Below, piece by piece: positions 11,650 to 23,277 of a DNA stretch of 35,551 nucleotides. Made by a program: the position numbers and the translations under genes. The notes under the pieces were generated by a model that saw only the letters and a list, made by a program, of their open reading frames with translations, was not told the DNA's origin and made no database searches. This DNA comes from Zancudomyces culisetae (lineage: Eukaryota; Kickxellomycota; Harpellomycetes; Harpellales; Legeriomycetaceae): positions 4,717 to 40,267 of the forward strand of contig LSSK01000244.1 of NCBI GenBank assembly GCA_001969505.1, written 5' to 3'. The stretch's first letter is position 1, and each line of letters begins with the position of its first letter.

Positions 11650-12498
11650 CCACTATTGCTTTTTGTATATATTTCCGTAACTGTTTTTTTTTTTATCATT
11701 TTGGATTCTTTGGTGGAGAAAGATAAAAAACACGGCAAGTTGCCTTTCAGTGCCTTTTTTTGAAAATTGACGTGATTACTCTTCATACTCATGTGGTAAA
11801 ATTGTATATATTTGTTGAATAGCAGGTATTAGGGTTCATGAACTCCTGTGGTTAAAGTAAATACTTGATATTAACCCGCTCGGAGTTACATGCTTTATTT
11901 CTCTGCTAATTGGGTACAATAAAATGCAAACACTAATACACACACATAGTGAACAAATGGCAGATAATGAAGGGTGTAAAATAGCAGCGCTATTTTGTTT
12001 ACAATAAACGGGATCTTGAAGATTGGCAGAGTATGTTTTTTTTATGATTATTTTGGTTTTTTTGATTTTTGGTTTTTGATCACAACTTTGAATAGCCATT
12101 TCTCATTTTTTCATTTTATTCACCATCCATTGGAAGTTTACAAATCAAGACAATAAAAATAAAAGAGGTAAATCACTCCAATAATGATATTTTTGGGCTT
12201 GCTAATATGTACATCATTCCAGCTGTTGGTTCAAATTGGATAAATTCGCTTGTCAATCACGCAGATCCCCTTGAGAAAAAGAGTGATTGCAAAAAATACA
12301 TTTTAAAGTACAGGATTTACCTTGAATTTAATATATCAACTCATGGTGATCACTTGTTAAATTGAATCTTGTGGCACCTATGAACAGGCTAAATGTACTG
12401 TATTTCCTCCCATCCCATTTTTCTCTCGCTAACACAATATCACCGATAATTACAATTTGGTTGAATGTAAATGAAAACCATAAGTAATTGTACGAAGA
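11650..12498. other. Intergenic, no gene seen
   Basis: AT-rich 3' flank of the VPS3-like gene with several T runs. Open frames on both strands are short and without recognisable content. Confidence 0.5.
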
Positions 12499-12576
12499 GG
12501 AAAAATACGCTTGATGTGTGTGTATGCCATCTTTATTTCATTTCGAAAATACTCACCAAATTCTAGAATAGAATTT
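12499..12576 (+). repeat. Left arm of a perfect 78-bp inverted repeat
   Basis: This segment (GGAAAAATACGCTTG ... AGAATAGAATTT) is the exact reverse complement of 12875-12952. Weaker symmetry continues outward: AATTGTAC lies just outside both arms, separated by 5 bp on the left and 7 bp on the right. Confidence 0.95.
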
Positions 12577-12727
12577 GATTCGCTAATTTTATGCTAATAA
12601 AATGAGTAAAATTTTGAAAAAAATTTTTTGCATGAAATTTTTTCACAAATACTTATCAATCTGACTATCGTACTTGTTTTGAAATTCTTCACCATGCGCA
12701 GTGTGCTATGTTTTGGACTACTTCAGT

Positions 12728-12874
12728 NNNNNNNNNNNNNNNNNNNNNNNNNNNNNNNNNNNNNNNNNNNNNNNNNNNNNNNNNNNNNNNNNNNNNNNNN
12801 NNNNNNNNNNNNNNNNNNNNNNNNNNNNNNNNNNNNNNNNNNNNNNNNNNNNNNNNNNNNNNNNNNNNNNNNNN
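12728..12874. other. Assembly gap (147 N)
   Basis: An unresolved run of N. It sits inside the inverted repeat, and the right arm begins at the first base after the gap. Its stated length nearly equals the unmatched 151 bp between the left arm and the gap, as expected if a larger palindrome was not assembled. Confidence 0.99.
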
Positions 12875-12952
12875 AAATTCTATTCTAGAATTTGGTGAGT
12901 ATTTTCGAAATGAAATAAAGATGGCATACACACACATCAAGCGTATTTTTCC
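12875..12952 (-). repeat. Right arm of the 78-bp inverted repeat
   Basis: Exact reverse complement of 12499-12576, starting immediately after the N run. The arms have no coding signal. No clear flanking target-site duplication is visible. Confidence 0.95.
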
Positions 12953-15900
12953 GATTGAAGTACAATTGAAATTATTTAAATAATGGGAAAGTAAAGAGAA
13001 AAAATATATATTAGCCGGATGTTTCGTTTTTACTAGGTATGCATGGTGGAAAATGTCTTTATTGCAATTTTCTTGTTAAAATGCTGTTTGAGGTCGAGTA
13101 TACCTAAAACCGATACAACAAGTGGAGCCAATTGTATGAAAAAAGGGAAAAAACAGGTGGCTATCAAGTAGATTATGCTAATTGATCTTTTTTCTATTAA
13201 CCTACTATCTTTGTTTTCCACTCTTATACAACTACCATGAATTACATCATGTACCCGTTTTTAGTGTATACCATTGATTTTCGATTTACTAATGTTTTCA
13301 CATACTGTCTACCCAAGATGGCGCTAATCTCATCAACATGCATAACTTGTTTTCGGGTATCCTGATTGGTATTTTTCTTTACCAATTTCTAACAATCTTG
13401 CGAACTGACTGACCCCCAAAATATTTTGGTTTTAACTCACTTATCCCTACATCCTATCAGCAATTTGTCATATAACATAACTATAGCCGGTTTAACTCTG
13501 GACTTTGTATAGGATAGATTTGCATTCACAACCCTAGTCGGACCCAATACATTAGTAAATACTAATCTAGTCGATATTAACATGGAAGTTAGAGTGTTTT
13601 ACTGGGCAATTCTGATATCCAAGTAAGCAATGAAAAGAGGTTATCAGTATCATTGTTATTATTGTTATTATTGGTTTTTTCTAGTAAATAGAGTAAAATA
13701 TAACTTTTGGAAAAAAGATGATAGGCAAAATTTATGTGAGTTTATGAAGAACGGAAAATCCCTCCCAATGTTACCCATCTCCATTTCTTTTTGTTATCTC
13801 GCAAATATGTGCAAAAGTGGCATATTTATTCTGACTCGTGGGTTGGCCTATGAATTCATGGCAATGTAGTTAGCATGCGTTACTGATGGAAACGTGCAAT
13901 ATTGGCGGAATGTATATTGGTTTACTTTATCCCTTTCTTCAATCCCCAATTTTTTAATACTTTATTTTCAAAGTATATGCATACACTATAATTGCAGGTG
14001 TTTTGAAAAATACAAACAAAAGTATTAATTATTATGATACAGGATTCTAGATTCATGCACACATGACCACATGACCACTCCTAGGTGTTATCTGGCTTTT
14101 TAACTAAAACAAATATGGAAATATACAATTTACGCTTTCAAACAAGGATTAAATCAAAGTATTGATTTTAATGGGCGGCAAAAAAAAAAATCAGTTACGT
14201 AAAGTCACAGAACTAGATGCCCTTATTCAAAACCTCAGGTTTAAAGCAACAAAATAAAACTATAGTTATAGTAAATCGTGATGTTTTTGTAACGCTACAC
14301 CAAAAAAAAATCGTATGGAGTTGAAACCCAAAGATAAATGTGCCAATAAAACACCCAAAAATAAGTTTAGCTAGTGCTTGTCCTAGAGCTGAGAAATGCA
14401 CGTTGTGGATTTTCCAAGTAAGCCCACTTCTTTTCAGCGACGACTGTGTCTGAAGAGCATATATTGCACTTTCATCTTTTCAAAAGTCAAGAGAGTATTA
14501 ATAGCAATAATGAATCTTGCATTGGTCGAAAAAAATATACACCCCACTATCCTTAGTAGATCTTTGCTTTTTTATACACACAAGATGCTTTGCAGATTGC
14601 TAGGATGCCATCTCTACCCGCATTAGTTCTATAAATAACTGATGCACTAACTATTACTTCATAAATTAACTGGTTAGTTGGTTCCTTTTGGTTTTTTATT
14701 TTATTTTATTTATTTTCTCTTTAACAGAGTATCTTCCTCTTTCAAATCTATGGGAAATAGAAAAAAGATTTTGTATTATTTGATCTTTTACAATAAATTC
14801 TCAGCTCATTTTGAAAAGGCAAGATGGGTTTGTATTAAAATAAAATAAAACAGGGCATTTAGGATTACATGTTCGCGTTACCATGCTGATTTTTTTAAAG
14901 GAGTATTATTTTGATGTTGCTTTTCAATGGAATTACAGATTTCCAAACCAAAATATCTACTTTAATAAAGGATTTTTTATGGCATTTATTTAAATCTCTT
15001 TTAGGATAGAAGTGCGGAAAGTGGGTTCATCACACAAAAATAAAATGACTCACCTTGTATTTGTGATAAAATATCACCTTTTAATTTTGTGACCCCAACA
15101 CCTCTAGGCAAGCTAAATAATCAAAATATACAAAGGAGAACACACAGCTCAAGAAAAAAGTATACATGTGTTTGTAGAAAGAAAACATCATATCATTCTT
15201 CTTTTGGCTGGGAAAAGGTCAGCTATGACCGAATTAAAGCGTGGTGATGTATAACAAACAATTTCTGTAAATTTGTACTACTAGAAAAGAGTTGGAAATC
15301 ACTCATCCTTTCTCTGAGTTTTAAATGCTTGCAGCAAAATTGTATTTTATTCGACTCTGGCTTCTAATACCGGCTTGTTTAGATTTCTCCCCCCCTCCCC
15401 CATTTATTTCCGTACTCACCTACCCTCTCACCCTCTTTTTGATGCCTTCCCAATGACGTAATGGGCAAAATAGAAAAATAGAACAGGGTTGAAATTACAA
15501 AACGATGTAACCTAATCCAGAAGGATTTTGGAACATCGCTAAAACGTGTATTGGATCGGTACTTCAAAGACTTAACCCTGAAGAGCTGCATTATTGCTAC
15601 CATTGGCTGCAAAAAGCTTCTCTGTACGGCTGTGGTTTTTCAATTTATTCCATTCAAAATGTTTAGTTTTGGAAAAACGTCTGCAATTCCTATGACAAAA
15701 AGCTTCACATCCGTTTTTCTGGAAGGAGATCATTTTACTGGCGGGAGCTATTATGCCAACTTTTGCCACCTATTTCCTATATTGTATATCAAAATAAAAT
15801 GGTTGGTTTATTGGTGGTTGTCTAACTCCTTTTCCTCTGCTAAAACCACTAAAAAAATGCTCTTTTATAGTTATGGAGCAGACAAACATGAGCTGTGCAA

Positions 15901-16676
15901 GTCTGGACATTGCAAATGGGAGCTTTTTTTACAAGTAGTGAAATACGCCGTTGAGCTATTTTATAAAAATAAAATTATTTGAGAAAACCTGTGCTACTTT
16001 ACGCAAAATGTACGGGCTCTCTAAGCGCTTTCTACAAAAATATTTCCTGAAAAGAACAATTACACTTTTTCCCCTTTTTTTCAGGGTCTAGCCATTGATA
16101 TTATGTTGCGCCCAACCAATAGTCAAAAAAAAGGACTAACTCTGCTTTAGTGCGACTGATTTTTAAAATACACATCAAAGAGTAGTAATGGAGTTTATGT
16201 GGGCAAACACATGTATTTTGTTTTTAATAACAAGAATAGTAATAGTATAACAATAACTCTGCGCAACAAAGTGTTTCAATCGGTTAAGTAAGACGCGGAG
16301 CTTTTGGATACCAAAAAAGGTGTGTTCAAAGTCAATACTTGCGTAAACGCAAATGAGCTATTTTTTTGTCAAGATACAATTAAATCAGTGGCTTGAACTC
16401 CAAAAAAGGTAGAACAGGTGTAAAAGGAAGGAGATGCTAGTTATCAGTATACAATAATTAATATTAATAATGGTGTTAAAGTTAAGAAATAAAACGAAAG
16501 AAAAAAAAGAAAAACATATATCTATACAAGCAAAAATAGGTCAAATGGCTACTTTTGAAATGGCTTGTAATACCAACGAGGAATACACTCCAAAAATAAA
16601 AATTACAGGGTAAAATAACACGGCAAAAGCACAGAGCTCACAATAAAGTCATACTAGAGATACATGATACGCCTTT
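12953..16676. other. Long non-coding stretch downstream of the kinase
   Basis: About 3.7 kb of AT-rich sequence. The longest open frame is at 15551-15982. It opens with TTG, and its first ATG at 15659 leaves 107 codons with no recognisable domain. The opposite strand is also open there, so I do not call it a gene. GTGATAAAATATCAC near 15063 is a small perfect hairpin, and there are several ATTTTATTTT-type simple tracts. No tRNA or snRNA signature was seen. Confidence 0.5.
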
Positions 16677-17957
16677 CTAATGATGAAAGGGATACTGTGA
16701 TGCATGGTTTTTGACAAAGTTTCCATTAAAGTTATAATTGGTTATGTTTGTGCTGCTATGCAAGTATGCTAATGAGTCGGTTCTCTCGTTAATTTTACCC
16801 GAAAAATTATGGGTGTGATTGGTGTTATTTGTAGAAAGTGTGTTGTTGTGAGATAAATGTTCATTGCTGGACCTGCAAGTTTTATCAGATAATTCATTTC
16901 CTCTATTTGGTGTGAGATACTCCTTTGTATTACAGAATCCATTGTTACTAAGTTTGTAGTGTTCTTTTGGTGCCTCTTTGACGTTTTTATAGAGCTTATT
17001 GACAAACACATGACAGTTTTCAACCATATCCTTCAACTCATCTAATGTACAGCGTAGAGAAGGATCTACATTCAAAGCGCTACATATTATTTTGGCAAAT
17101 GCTGGAGTGGCATTTATGGCTTGACAAAGAAAAGATGTGTCTTTCAAATACCGGTAGAAAAGAGGGTCTGAGATATGAGCTCTGTTCCATGGGTTTCTAC
17201 CCGTAGCAAGGTTAATGAGAATCACACCAAGCGCCCAGACATCATTGGGCCCAGTAGCATAGTACTTGAGGTCCCCATTGATACCACCCTGGCACTCAGG
17301 ACTCATGTAGTAGGCTGAACCACACCCAAGTTCGTTACTCAGTGGTCGATCAGTTGAAAGACCAAAGTCAATTATCTTTACGTTTAGGCCATCCTCGGTA
17401 ACCAGGATGTTTTCTGGCTTCAAATCTCTGTGGTAGACTCCGTATCTGTGGCAGTGACTTACTGCACTTATGAGTTGTAAAAATAACCTTCTAATTAGCG
17501 CATCATTTCCAGGAAGGTGGAAGTATGGGTTGTTTGATATGTTTTCATACAAATCGCCTCCAGCACAGTCCTCCATCACAATAAAAATTTGGTCATTTGT
17601 GTGCAAGATTCTTTCAAGTTTAATGATATTTGGATGTGGTGGAATTCTTGTATAAAGCGAAATCTCGTGGCTCAGCATCCTTGCATCTATAAACGGCGAT
17701 TCGTCCTGATTATTTGGTGCCTTGTTTTTTTTTCTTGGTAACACCTTAACTGCGTATTCACTGAGCTTCTTTTTGTCAAATATCCTGTACACCTCACCAT
17801 AGGTTCCTACCCCTATAAGTTTAACAAACTGAAGGGTTCCATGGTCGATTGAGTAGCCCAGCATCTTTCCCTTCTTTCTACTGGACTTGGTGTTCATGTT
17901 TTCATTATTGTGATTGTTTGTAGTAGTGCTATTGTCAACTGCCGCGTGAGTAGCCAT
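16677..17957 (-). CDS. Ran1/Sks1/Vhs1-type serine/threonine protein kinase
   Basis: A 426-residue single-exon protein kinase. After a short Asn/Thr-rich N-terminus the catalytic domain runs from about 40 to 315: glycine loop GVGTYGEV (49-56), catalytic Lys71 in EYAVKVLP, HRDLKPEN (176-183), DFGLS with Asp197, activation-segment GSAYYMSPE ending at Glu221, and NDVWALGVILINLATGRNPW. GSAYYM-PE and the NDVWALG-ILINL-GRNPW block are typical of fungal Ran1/Pat1, Sks1, Vhs1 and Ksp1-like kinases, which link nutrient status to growth or meiosis. All catalytic residues are present, so it should be active. The C-terminal ~110 residues are Asn/Ser/Thr-rich and probably disordered. It is isolated by more than 5 kb upstream and about 5 kb downstream, suggesting extensive cis-regulation (inference). 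The orthologue within this subfamily cannot be fixed by eye. Confidence 0.92.
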   Translation of the reverse strand: MATHAAVDNSTTTNNHNNENMNTKSSRKKGKMLGYSIDHGTLQFVKLIGVGTYGEVYRIFDKKKLSEYAVKVLPRKKNKAPNNQDESPFIDARMLSHEISLYTRIPPHPNIIKLERILHTNDQIFIVMEDCAGGDLYENISNNPYFHLPGNDALIRRLFLQLISAVSHCHRYGVYHRDLKPENILVTEDGLNVKIIDFGLSTDRPLSNELGCGSAYYMSPECQGGINGDLKYYATGPNDVWALGVILINLATGRNPWNRAHISDPLFYRYLKDTSFLCQAINATPAFAKIICSALNVDPSLRCTLDELKDMVENCHVFVNKLYKNVKEAPKEHYKLSNNGFCNTKEYLTPNRGNELSDKTCRSSNEHLSHNNTLSTNNTNHTHNFSGKINERTDSLAYLHSSTNITNYNFNGNFVKNHASQYPFHH

Positions 17958-20574
17958 TTTCCTATTACTGCGATGTGAGTTTAATCTGGTTTTTTCTTTC
18001 TTTAAGTTCTGAGTGTTATGTTATGTAATGTTATGTTATTTTTGTTTTTATTTTTTTGGTTTATAATTGATGGTATAGTAACCTTAAAAGATACTCATAC
18101 CAAGACTTTAAAACATACACAATAAGAAAGAATTTTAGTTCCAGTGAATGAGATAATTTTATTTTGACTTTATCTGCGTACTTATAACCCTTTTAAATAT
18201 GGGATTTGTTAGTTTAAATGCTGTGTTTTGGTTTATGAGTTGTAAGCCCAAGTTTATCAGCTAAAGTATATTGAGATGACCCTTTTTAATCCGTTTCACT
18301 ATCTTGGTTTTATTTCTTTGAGTTGCCTTTGGTGATTTTCGAACCATTTCAAGGCAAAGTATGGTGTTTAATTACTAAGTTGTTCGAATTTAGAATTGCC
18401 TTTTTCAAAAAAGAAAAAATTAAATGACAACAAAAAAAAACAAAGATCTGAAGATTACGAAATTAAAAATCCAATAAAGAGTATCATACAAGCGATGTTA
18501 CAACCATTGAGATTATGTAAGCATAGACGATCGTTAAATTGAATTTATTGTGACTTTGCGGTGACATTTAAATTGCCTACATTATATTATGTGAACATAT
18601 TTTCCACTCCAGGTTATATTCATTCGAAGATTAACTGCGAATTTGCTAATCAAATTGCAGAAATCTTTTTTTTCGGCAGTGTTTTTTTCTTTATCAAGCT
18701 ATATTCACCATTATGCTGTAGAAAAATGCTGTAATTTATTTTAATAATATAGTAATCCTGTTTCTCAAATATAATCTCCTGAGCCCATTTTTAGAATTTT
18801 ATGTTTTGGCTTTATTGGAGAAAGGGGGGGAGAGGTCATAGTGTTTCTATCGAGTTTTTGCTTTTGTGACAATTAGAACGTGTATCTGCTAATTTCACCC
18901 CTATTCCGAAAATAAAAATAACGAAATACAAAAGCATAATGGTACCTGGTTATGATTTACAATGTTTGTCTACGTGTTCTGGTGGGTATCTTTTAGATTT
19001 TTTCCGTAAACACTTTATTCCAATCCGCTGTCAGTATTTCATATAATATACCTGTATTCAAAACGAAATAAAAACCAAAAAGAAATGTTCTTTTATTTCT
19101 TTTGCACCCTGGTACACTCTTGCAACCGTCTTTATTGACATAGAAGCGACCACTCAACTACAAAGACAAATTTATAACAAAATAGACCCTTTTAATTGAA
19201 AAGGCGCAAAATTCTACAAAAATAAAATAAAAGCTTTGCTATTGCTACCATGCATTCCACCTTAAACCTTTGAGCTGTTTTACATTTGCTAATTAATCCC
19301 TTGTAATTTGCGCACAATTCAGTTGGTCTTTTTCCTTTTGTAGTTTTAAAACAAGGCCGAAACCCTTCGTCAATCGCATTCACATTGCACAATACAGCAA
19401 AGTACATCACTTTTTGTTTTGTTTTGTTTTTTTTAACCTCGCCAATTTACAGCTTCAGTTATGAATCTTCTACATTGTAATTCACATTGAATGACTTTTT
19501 TTGTTTGTACGAAAAGCTCTTGGTTTTGGTGTTACCTTGGTTTTTTTTTCTCTAACCATTTAGATGATTTTACGGGTAGAAAAGGAGTTGCCATTGAACC
19601 CTTTGACTCTTTGACTCTTTGGCTATTTGGCATTTTAGCTTTATGATTTTGTGATTATATGACTTTATGACGCTTTCCTTCCTTGTTTTCACTTTTCCAC
19701 TTTATTGGGCAGCTGGACCTTTTCGAGACCAGTAAATAGATAAAAATAAGCGCAACTTGAAAATGTCAAAAGAAAAAGCGAGCTCTTGCAACAAACAGGA
19801 TGACGCCTGTTAAAAATGCTGAATAAACTAATTATGACAGGGATTGTAAGTCCTAAAACACTCATCAAAGACGTACAGCTGTCTCTTTATTCTATGACAT
19901 CAACTCAATGTGCTTGATACAATGCTTTATTCCCTGAATCTTTCGGTTTTTAGATGCTTTTTTGGTTGTGGTGAATTTTTACGACACTATTACGAAATAT
20001 GTTTTTTAAACTCAGCTCTAAAACCCAAAATCCGTGCCTAAATTGTATAATTTGTAAGTAGGGAAAAAGAATACATGTTTTTTGCCAACAAGTACCAATG
20101 TCTATTATACAAAATGGTATCGCTATTACTAACATAACAATACCTTATTTCAGTTATATTAATCTTGATATTTAATCTGCATACACTCTGGCAAAAAAAA
20201 TAGTAAGTGTTTGAGTGTAGTTGGTATATCTTTTCGCTAACGGGAACAATCGATTTCCCCAACACTTATAAACTTACACAGGATGTCAAAAGAGCACAAC
20301 AAGACATTGTTAGCCGATGGATTGTTTGCTTGTTTAAAAAAAATCTGTATCACATTTGGGTGTATTATGAAAATCAAGTGTGTTTAAAATGGGCTGTTAT
20401 ACATTTCATTTGCCCATTGTTCTCCTTTTCACGCAATTACTAGGTTGGGGTAGATACCATTTAACATCTTAAATTGACCCAGTGCCATTATTTCTGATAA
20501 CAAATTTACTTGTTGATCTACCTATCTCCCAATATTGAATTCAAAGTAATAGAGTTGAAGGTAAGCTGCAATCT

Positions 20575-20637
20575 GAAGGAGAAGGAGAAGGAGAAGGAGA
20601 AGGAGAAGGAGAAGGAGGAGGAGGAGGAGGAGGGGAG
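20575..20637 (+). repeat. (GAAGGA)n/(GGA)n purine microsatellite
   Basis: An uninterrupted homopurine tract of GAAGGA units followed by GGA units. Homopurine-homopyrimidine mirror tracts of this kind can form triplex or G-quadruplex structures. It has no coding context. Confidence 0.95.
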
Positions 20638-21728
20638 GTGAGAGGGTTTTTTTTTTGGATTTCTGAGTTCAGTAAATAGCAACGTTTAGCATTTATTCAC
20701 TTACTTTTGGTGAAGTCAGGCTTCAGGCCAAGCTCTAGGCCAGTAAAAAGTAATGTTAAAGTGCTTTTTTTTCTTACTATTTTTACAGGCATAGATATTG
20801 TACCATTGTATATTTGCGTTTGATTCTTGAATACATCAACTTGAGCTTTTTTCCATCAACATGTGTTGCCTGATCTTTTATTGTAATTTTATTATTTGAT
20901 TGGAAACACAAAACGTTCCATCTTGTGGGGGCGATTTCTGGATCTAAAATATTATATCAAGCAATACCAATGAAAAAACAATAAAAACAGTCATAAGAAT
21001 CTATAAACATTACATTATTTTTTCTAGTAGTTGGAGTTTGGAAAATATGCTAGTACTGGTTTACAAACCCTTTGGTACTTTTAGATCTATTCTTACTGAT
21101 ATAGTAAAAGTCTGGAATCTGGTGAACAACTTTAATAAAAATATAACGCTTTTTGGAAGAAATAGCGAGGATTAGATGTCCCTTTTATTTATAGTGTGTG
21201 CTTATTCAGCATATGTTAATTTGTGTGTTGTATTTTAACCAAAATTTAAAAAACGTGTAGACATATTACATATATAGGGAAATTTTGAACTCTAATGTAT
21301 CCGCATAATCACAGATCTGATGTTCTACCTGATATGAGTATTTTGTCAAGAAACTTATCTTTGAATGGACAAAAAAAAAGGGTTTGTACAAATAGCAGCA
21401 AAGTGTATATTCAGTACAAATCCCTAGATGAAAACATAGAGAATAAAAAAAAGCCAATTAAATTAACAGGGAGTGCAGAGAAAATAAAAAAAGGGAAGGA
21501 AAAAAGGGAAGGATGATGAGAAGGGTAAAATTGCGTGGCGCTGTTAAGTGTGCCACCACATTCGAGATTCGACTTTTTAGAGTATTGGATGAAGGCAAAT
21601 TACAAAAGTACAAAAGGAAGGGAAAAAGAAAAGGTAATATAGGATAAATCAAGTGAGGTTCCAGACTCAGGCTCAAGCTGTCGGTTCTAGAAGGTGCTGG
21701 ACATTAGCTAATTGGAAATGATGAGCTA

Positions 21729-21756
21729 GTTTTTGGTTTTTGGTTTTTGGTTTTTG
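21729..21756 (+). repeat. TTTTTGG tandem array
   Basis: Four units of TTTTTGG. The complementary CCAAAAA unit recurs at 34204-34254, so this simple repeat is scattered in the genome rather than unique here. Confidence 0.9.
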
Positions 21757-23277
21757 CTCACTATTTTTCTATTATTATTTTAAGGAGATTGAAGCCAATT
21801 ATGTAAAAGGCTTGAATGTGAAAAGGGAGGAGGATGGAATTGTTTATAGCATATGGTTCTGATACGGTGGAATATTCAGGGATATACCATCTTTTAGGGA
21901 TTATAATTCCTACAAGATGGATACAGATAACGAAGGAATGTAGGGAAAAGATGGAAAAGTAGGACTTCGGCTGTATCAAAACAAAAATATACACAAAAAT
22001 ATACATAAAAACATACACAAAGGGAATATTTATTATATGAACTTGCTAAATGTGATTTGATCTATCCGAGTAAAAGTGAATAAGTCTTGGTTATATTATC
22101 CGATTTATCATTTTCTGGTGTTTTTAAAGAAAAAAATGAGTTTTTTCATGGTATGAACACTAACATGTGAATTAAAAGAAAGATGCAGTTCATCAATCAT
22201 AAATCATCAAGCTTTAAAAAATAACTAAGGGTAATGTAATGGCAGGACGGTGTATTTAAAAAAAGTATGTGATGAAAGATCGACCTTGGTATGTTGTAAA
22301 AGCAAATGACATCACATGTAACTGATATTTATTTTTTTTGTAAATAGTGGTTGCAAAGAAAAGATGTTGAGCAAAGGTAAAGTATATTTTTCTTTTAGTT
22401 GGCCAGTTGTATTGAGCAAAATAGTATAGGCTAATGATATATTTGAAGTACATATTCGATGTGATAGAGAAGATACTTGAAGGCAGTTCATAGTGTGATT
22501 CTTAAGGGATATATAACATATCTACGGAATCATTGGTAAAAATAAATAGATATTGTATCTGAATTTTCTTTTTTATTTATTCTATTCGGATGTGAAAACA
22601 TACTATGGTAGTGCTAGTACTGGCGTGTATTATATTTGTTTGGCTATATTGATGGTTTTACTGGGTACAAATCGGTTCTTCAATTTAATTAACTATATAT
22701 ATTTTTTGGTTGAGACAACTGGGTAAAGTTACATAGTGTTAAAACTTTGATTAAAACTAACGAATGCATCATAAATTAAAGAAAATCTGTCATTAAGAAT
22801 CATTTATTTTTACTAAAGTGTGAGAAAAATTAGAAAGGCATAAAAATGGAGATGCTAAAATATACTCTACACAATAAAGAAAAATAAAAAAGTGACAAAA
22901 TAGTGACGAATCAGTTGTAAAGTTGAAAAACAAGTGGGCGGGGGTGGGGAGGAGGAGAGGAGTGAAATGAAAGTGCAAAAATAAAAATAAAAGACGGAGT
23001 AAGATGCTAAAATCGAGCAAAACAATTGTATGCATGAGAAAAAAAATTTTTTTTTTCATCACTGTGGAGGATAGGGTGGGTAAGGGGAGGAAGTAGAAAT
23101 TGAGGATTTGTAACATATGTTGAATTTTTCAAAAGATTATACCTTGGTAAAGGCAAATAAAGGAGTGTTTTAACTAAACAACATTTATAACAGGCACAAT
23201 TATTAAAGATTTATTTTGAAAAACATTAAAAAGAATAACAAAAAAAAGGATAGAGTATATTGAAAAAAGAAAAATAA

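Larger units (their letters stand above)
17958..23277. other. 5.3-kb gene-poor region shared by the kinase and IleRS 5' ends
   Basis: No convincing protein-coding gene. Noted content: TTATGTTATGTAATGTTATG repeats just upstream of the kinase (~18015-18040); a near-repeat of CTTTGACT around 19600; the GAAGGA tract at 20575-20637; a TTTTTGG array at 21729-21756; purine-rich DNA at 21460-21640 with an open frame of 73 codons (21295-21516); and G-rich GTGGGCGGGGGTGGGGAGG near 22934. The last ~500 bp before 23278 is purine-rich and is probably the IleRS promoter and leader. The two flanking genes are divergent, so the interval probably carries both promoters. Confidence 0.45.

Noticed and set aside
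12628-12983. Open frames running through the N gap
   Set aside because: Most codons are unknown bases, so the frames are artefacts.
13630-13869. 79-codon open frame on the plus strand
   Set aside because: Tyr/Phe/Cys-biased product from AT-rich repeats; no homologue recognised.
15551-15982. 143-codon open frame on the plus strand
   Set aside because: It opens with TTG; the first ATG leaves 107 codons. No recognisable domain, the opposite strand is also open, and this length can arise by chance in AT-rich DNA.
21295-21640. 73-codon open frame followed by a second basic open frame (ATG near 21513) ending beside a GTAATA site
   Set aside because: Purine-rich sequence gives Lys/Arg/Glu-rich frames by composition. 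No family recognised and no clear splice partner.
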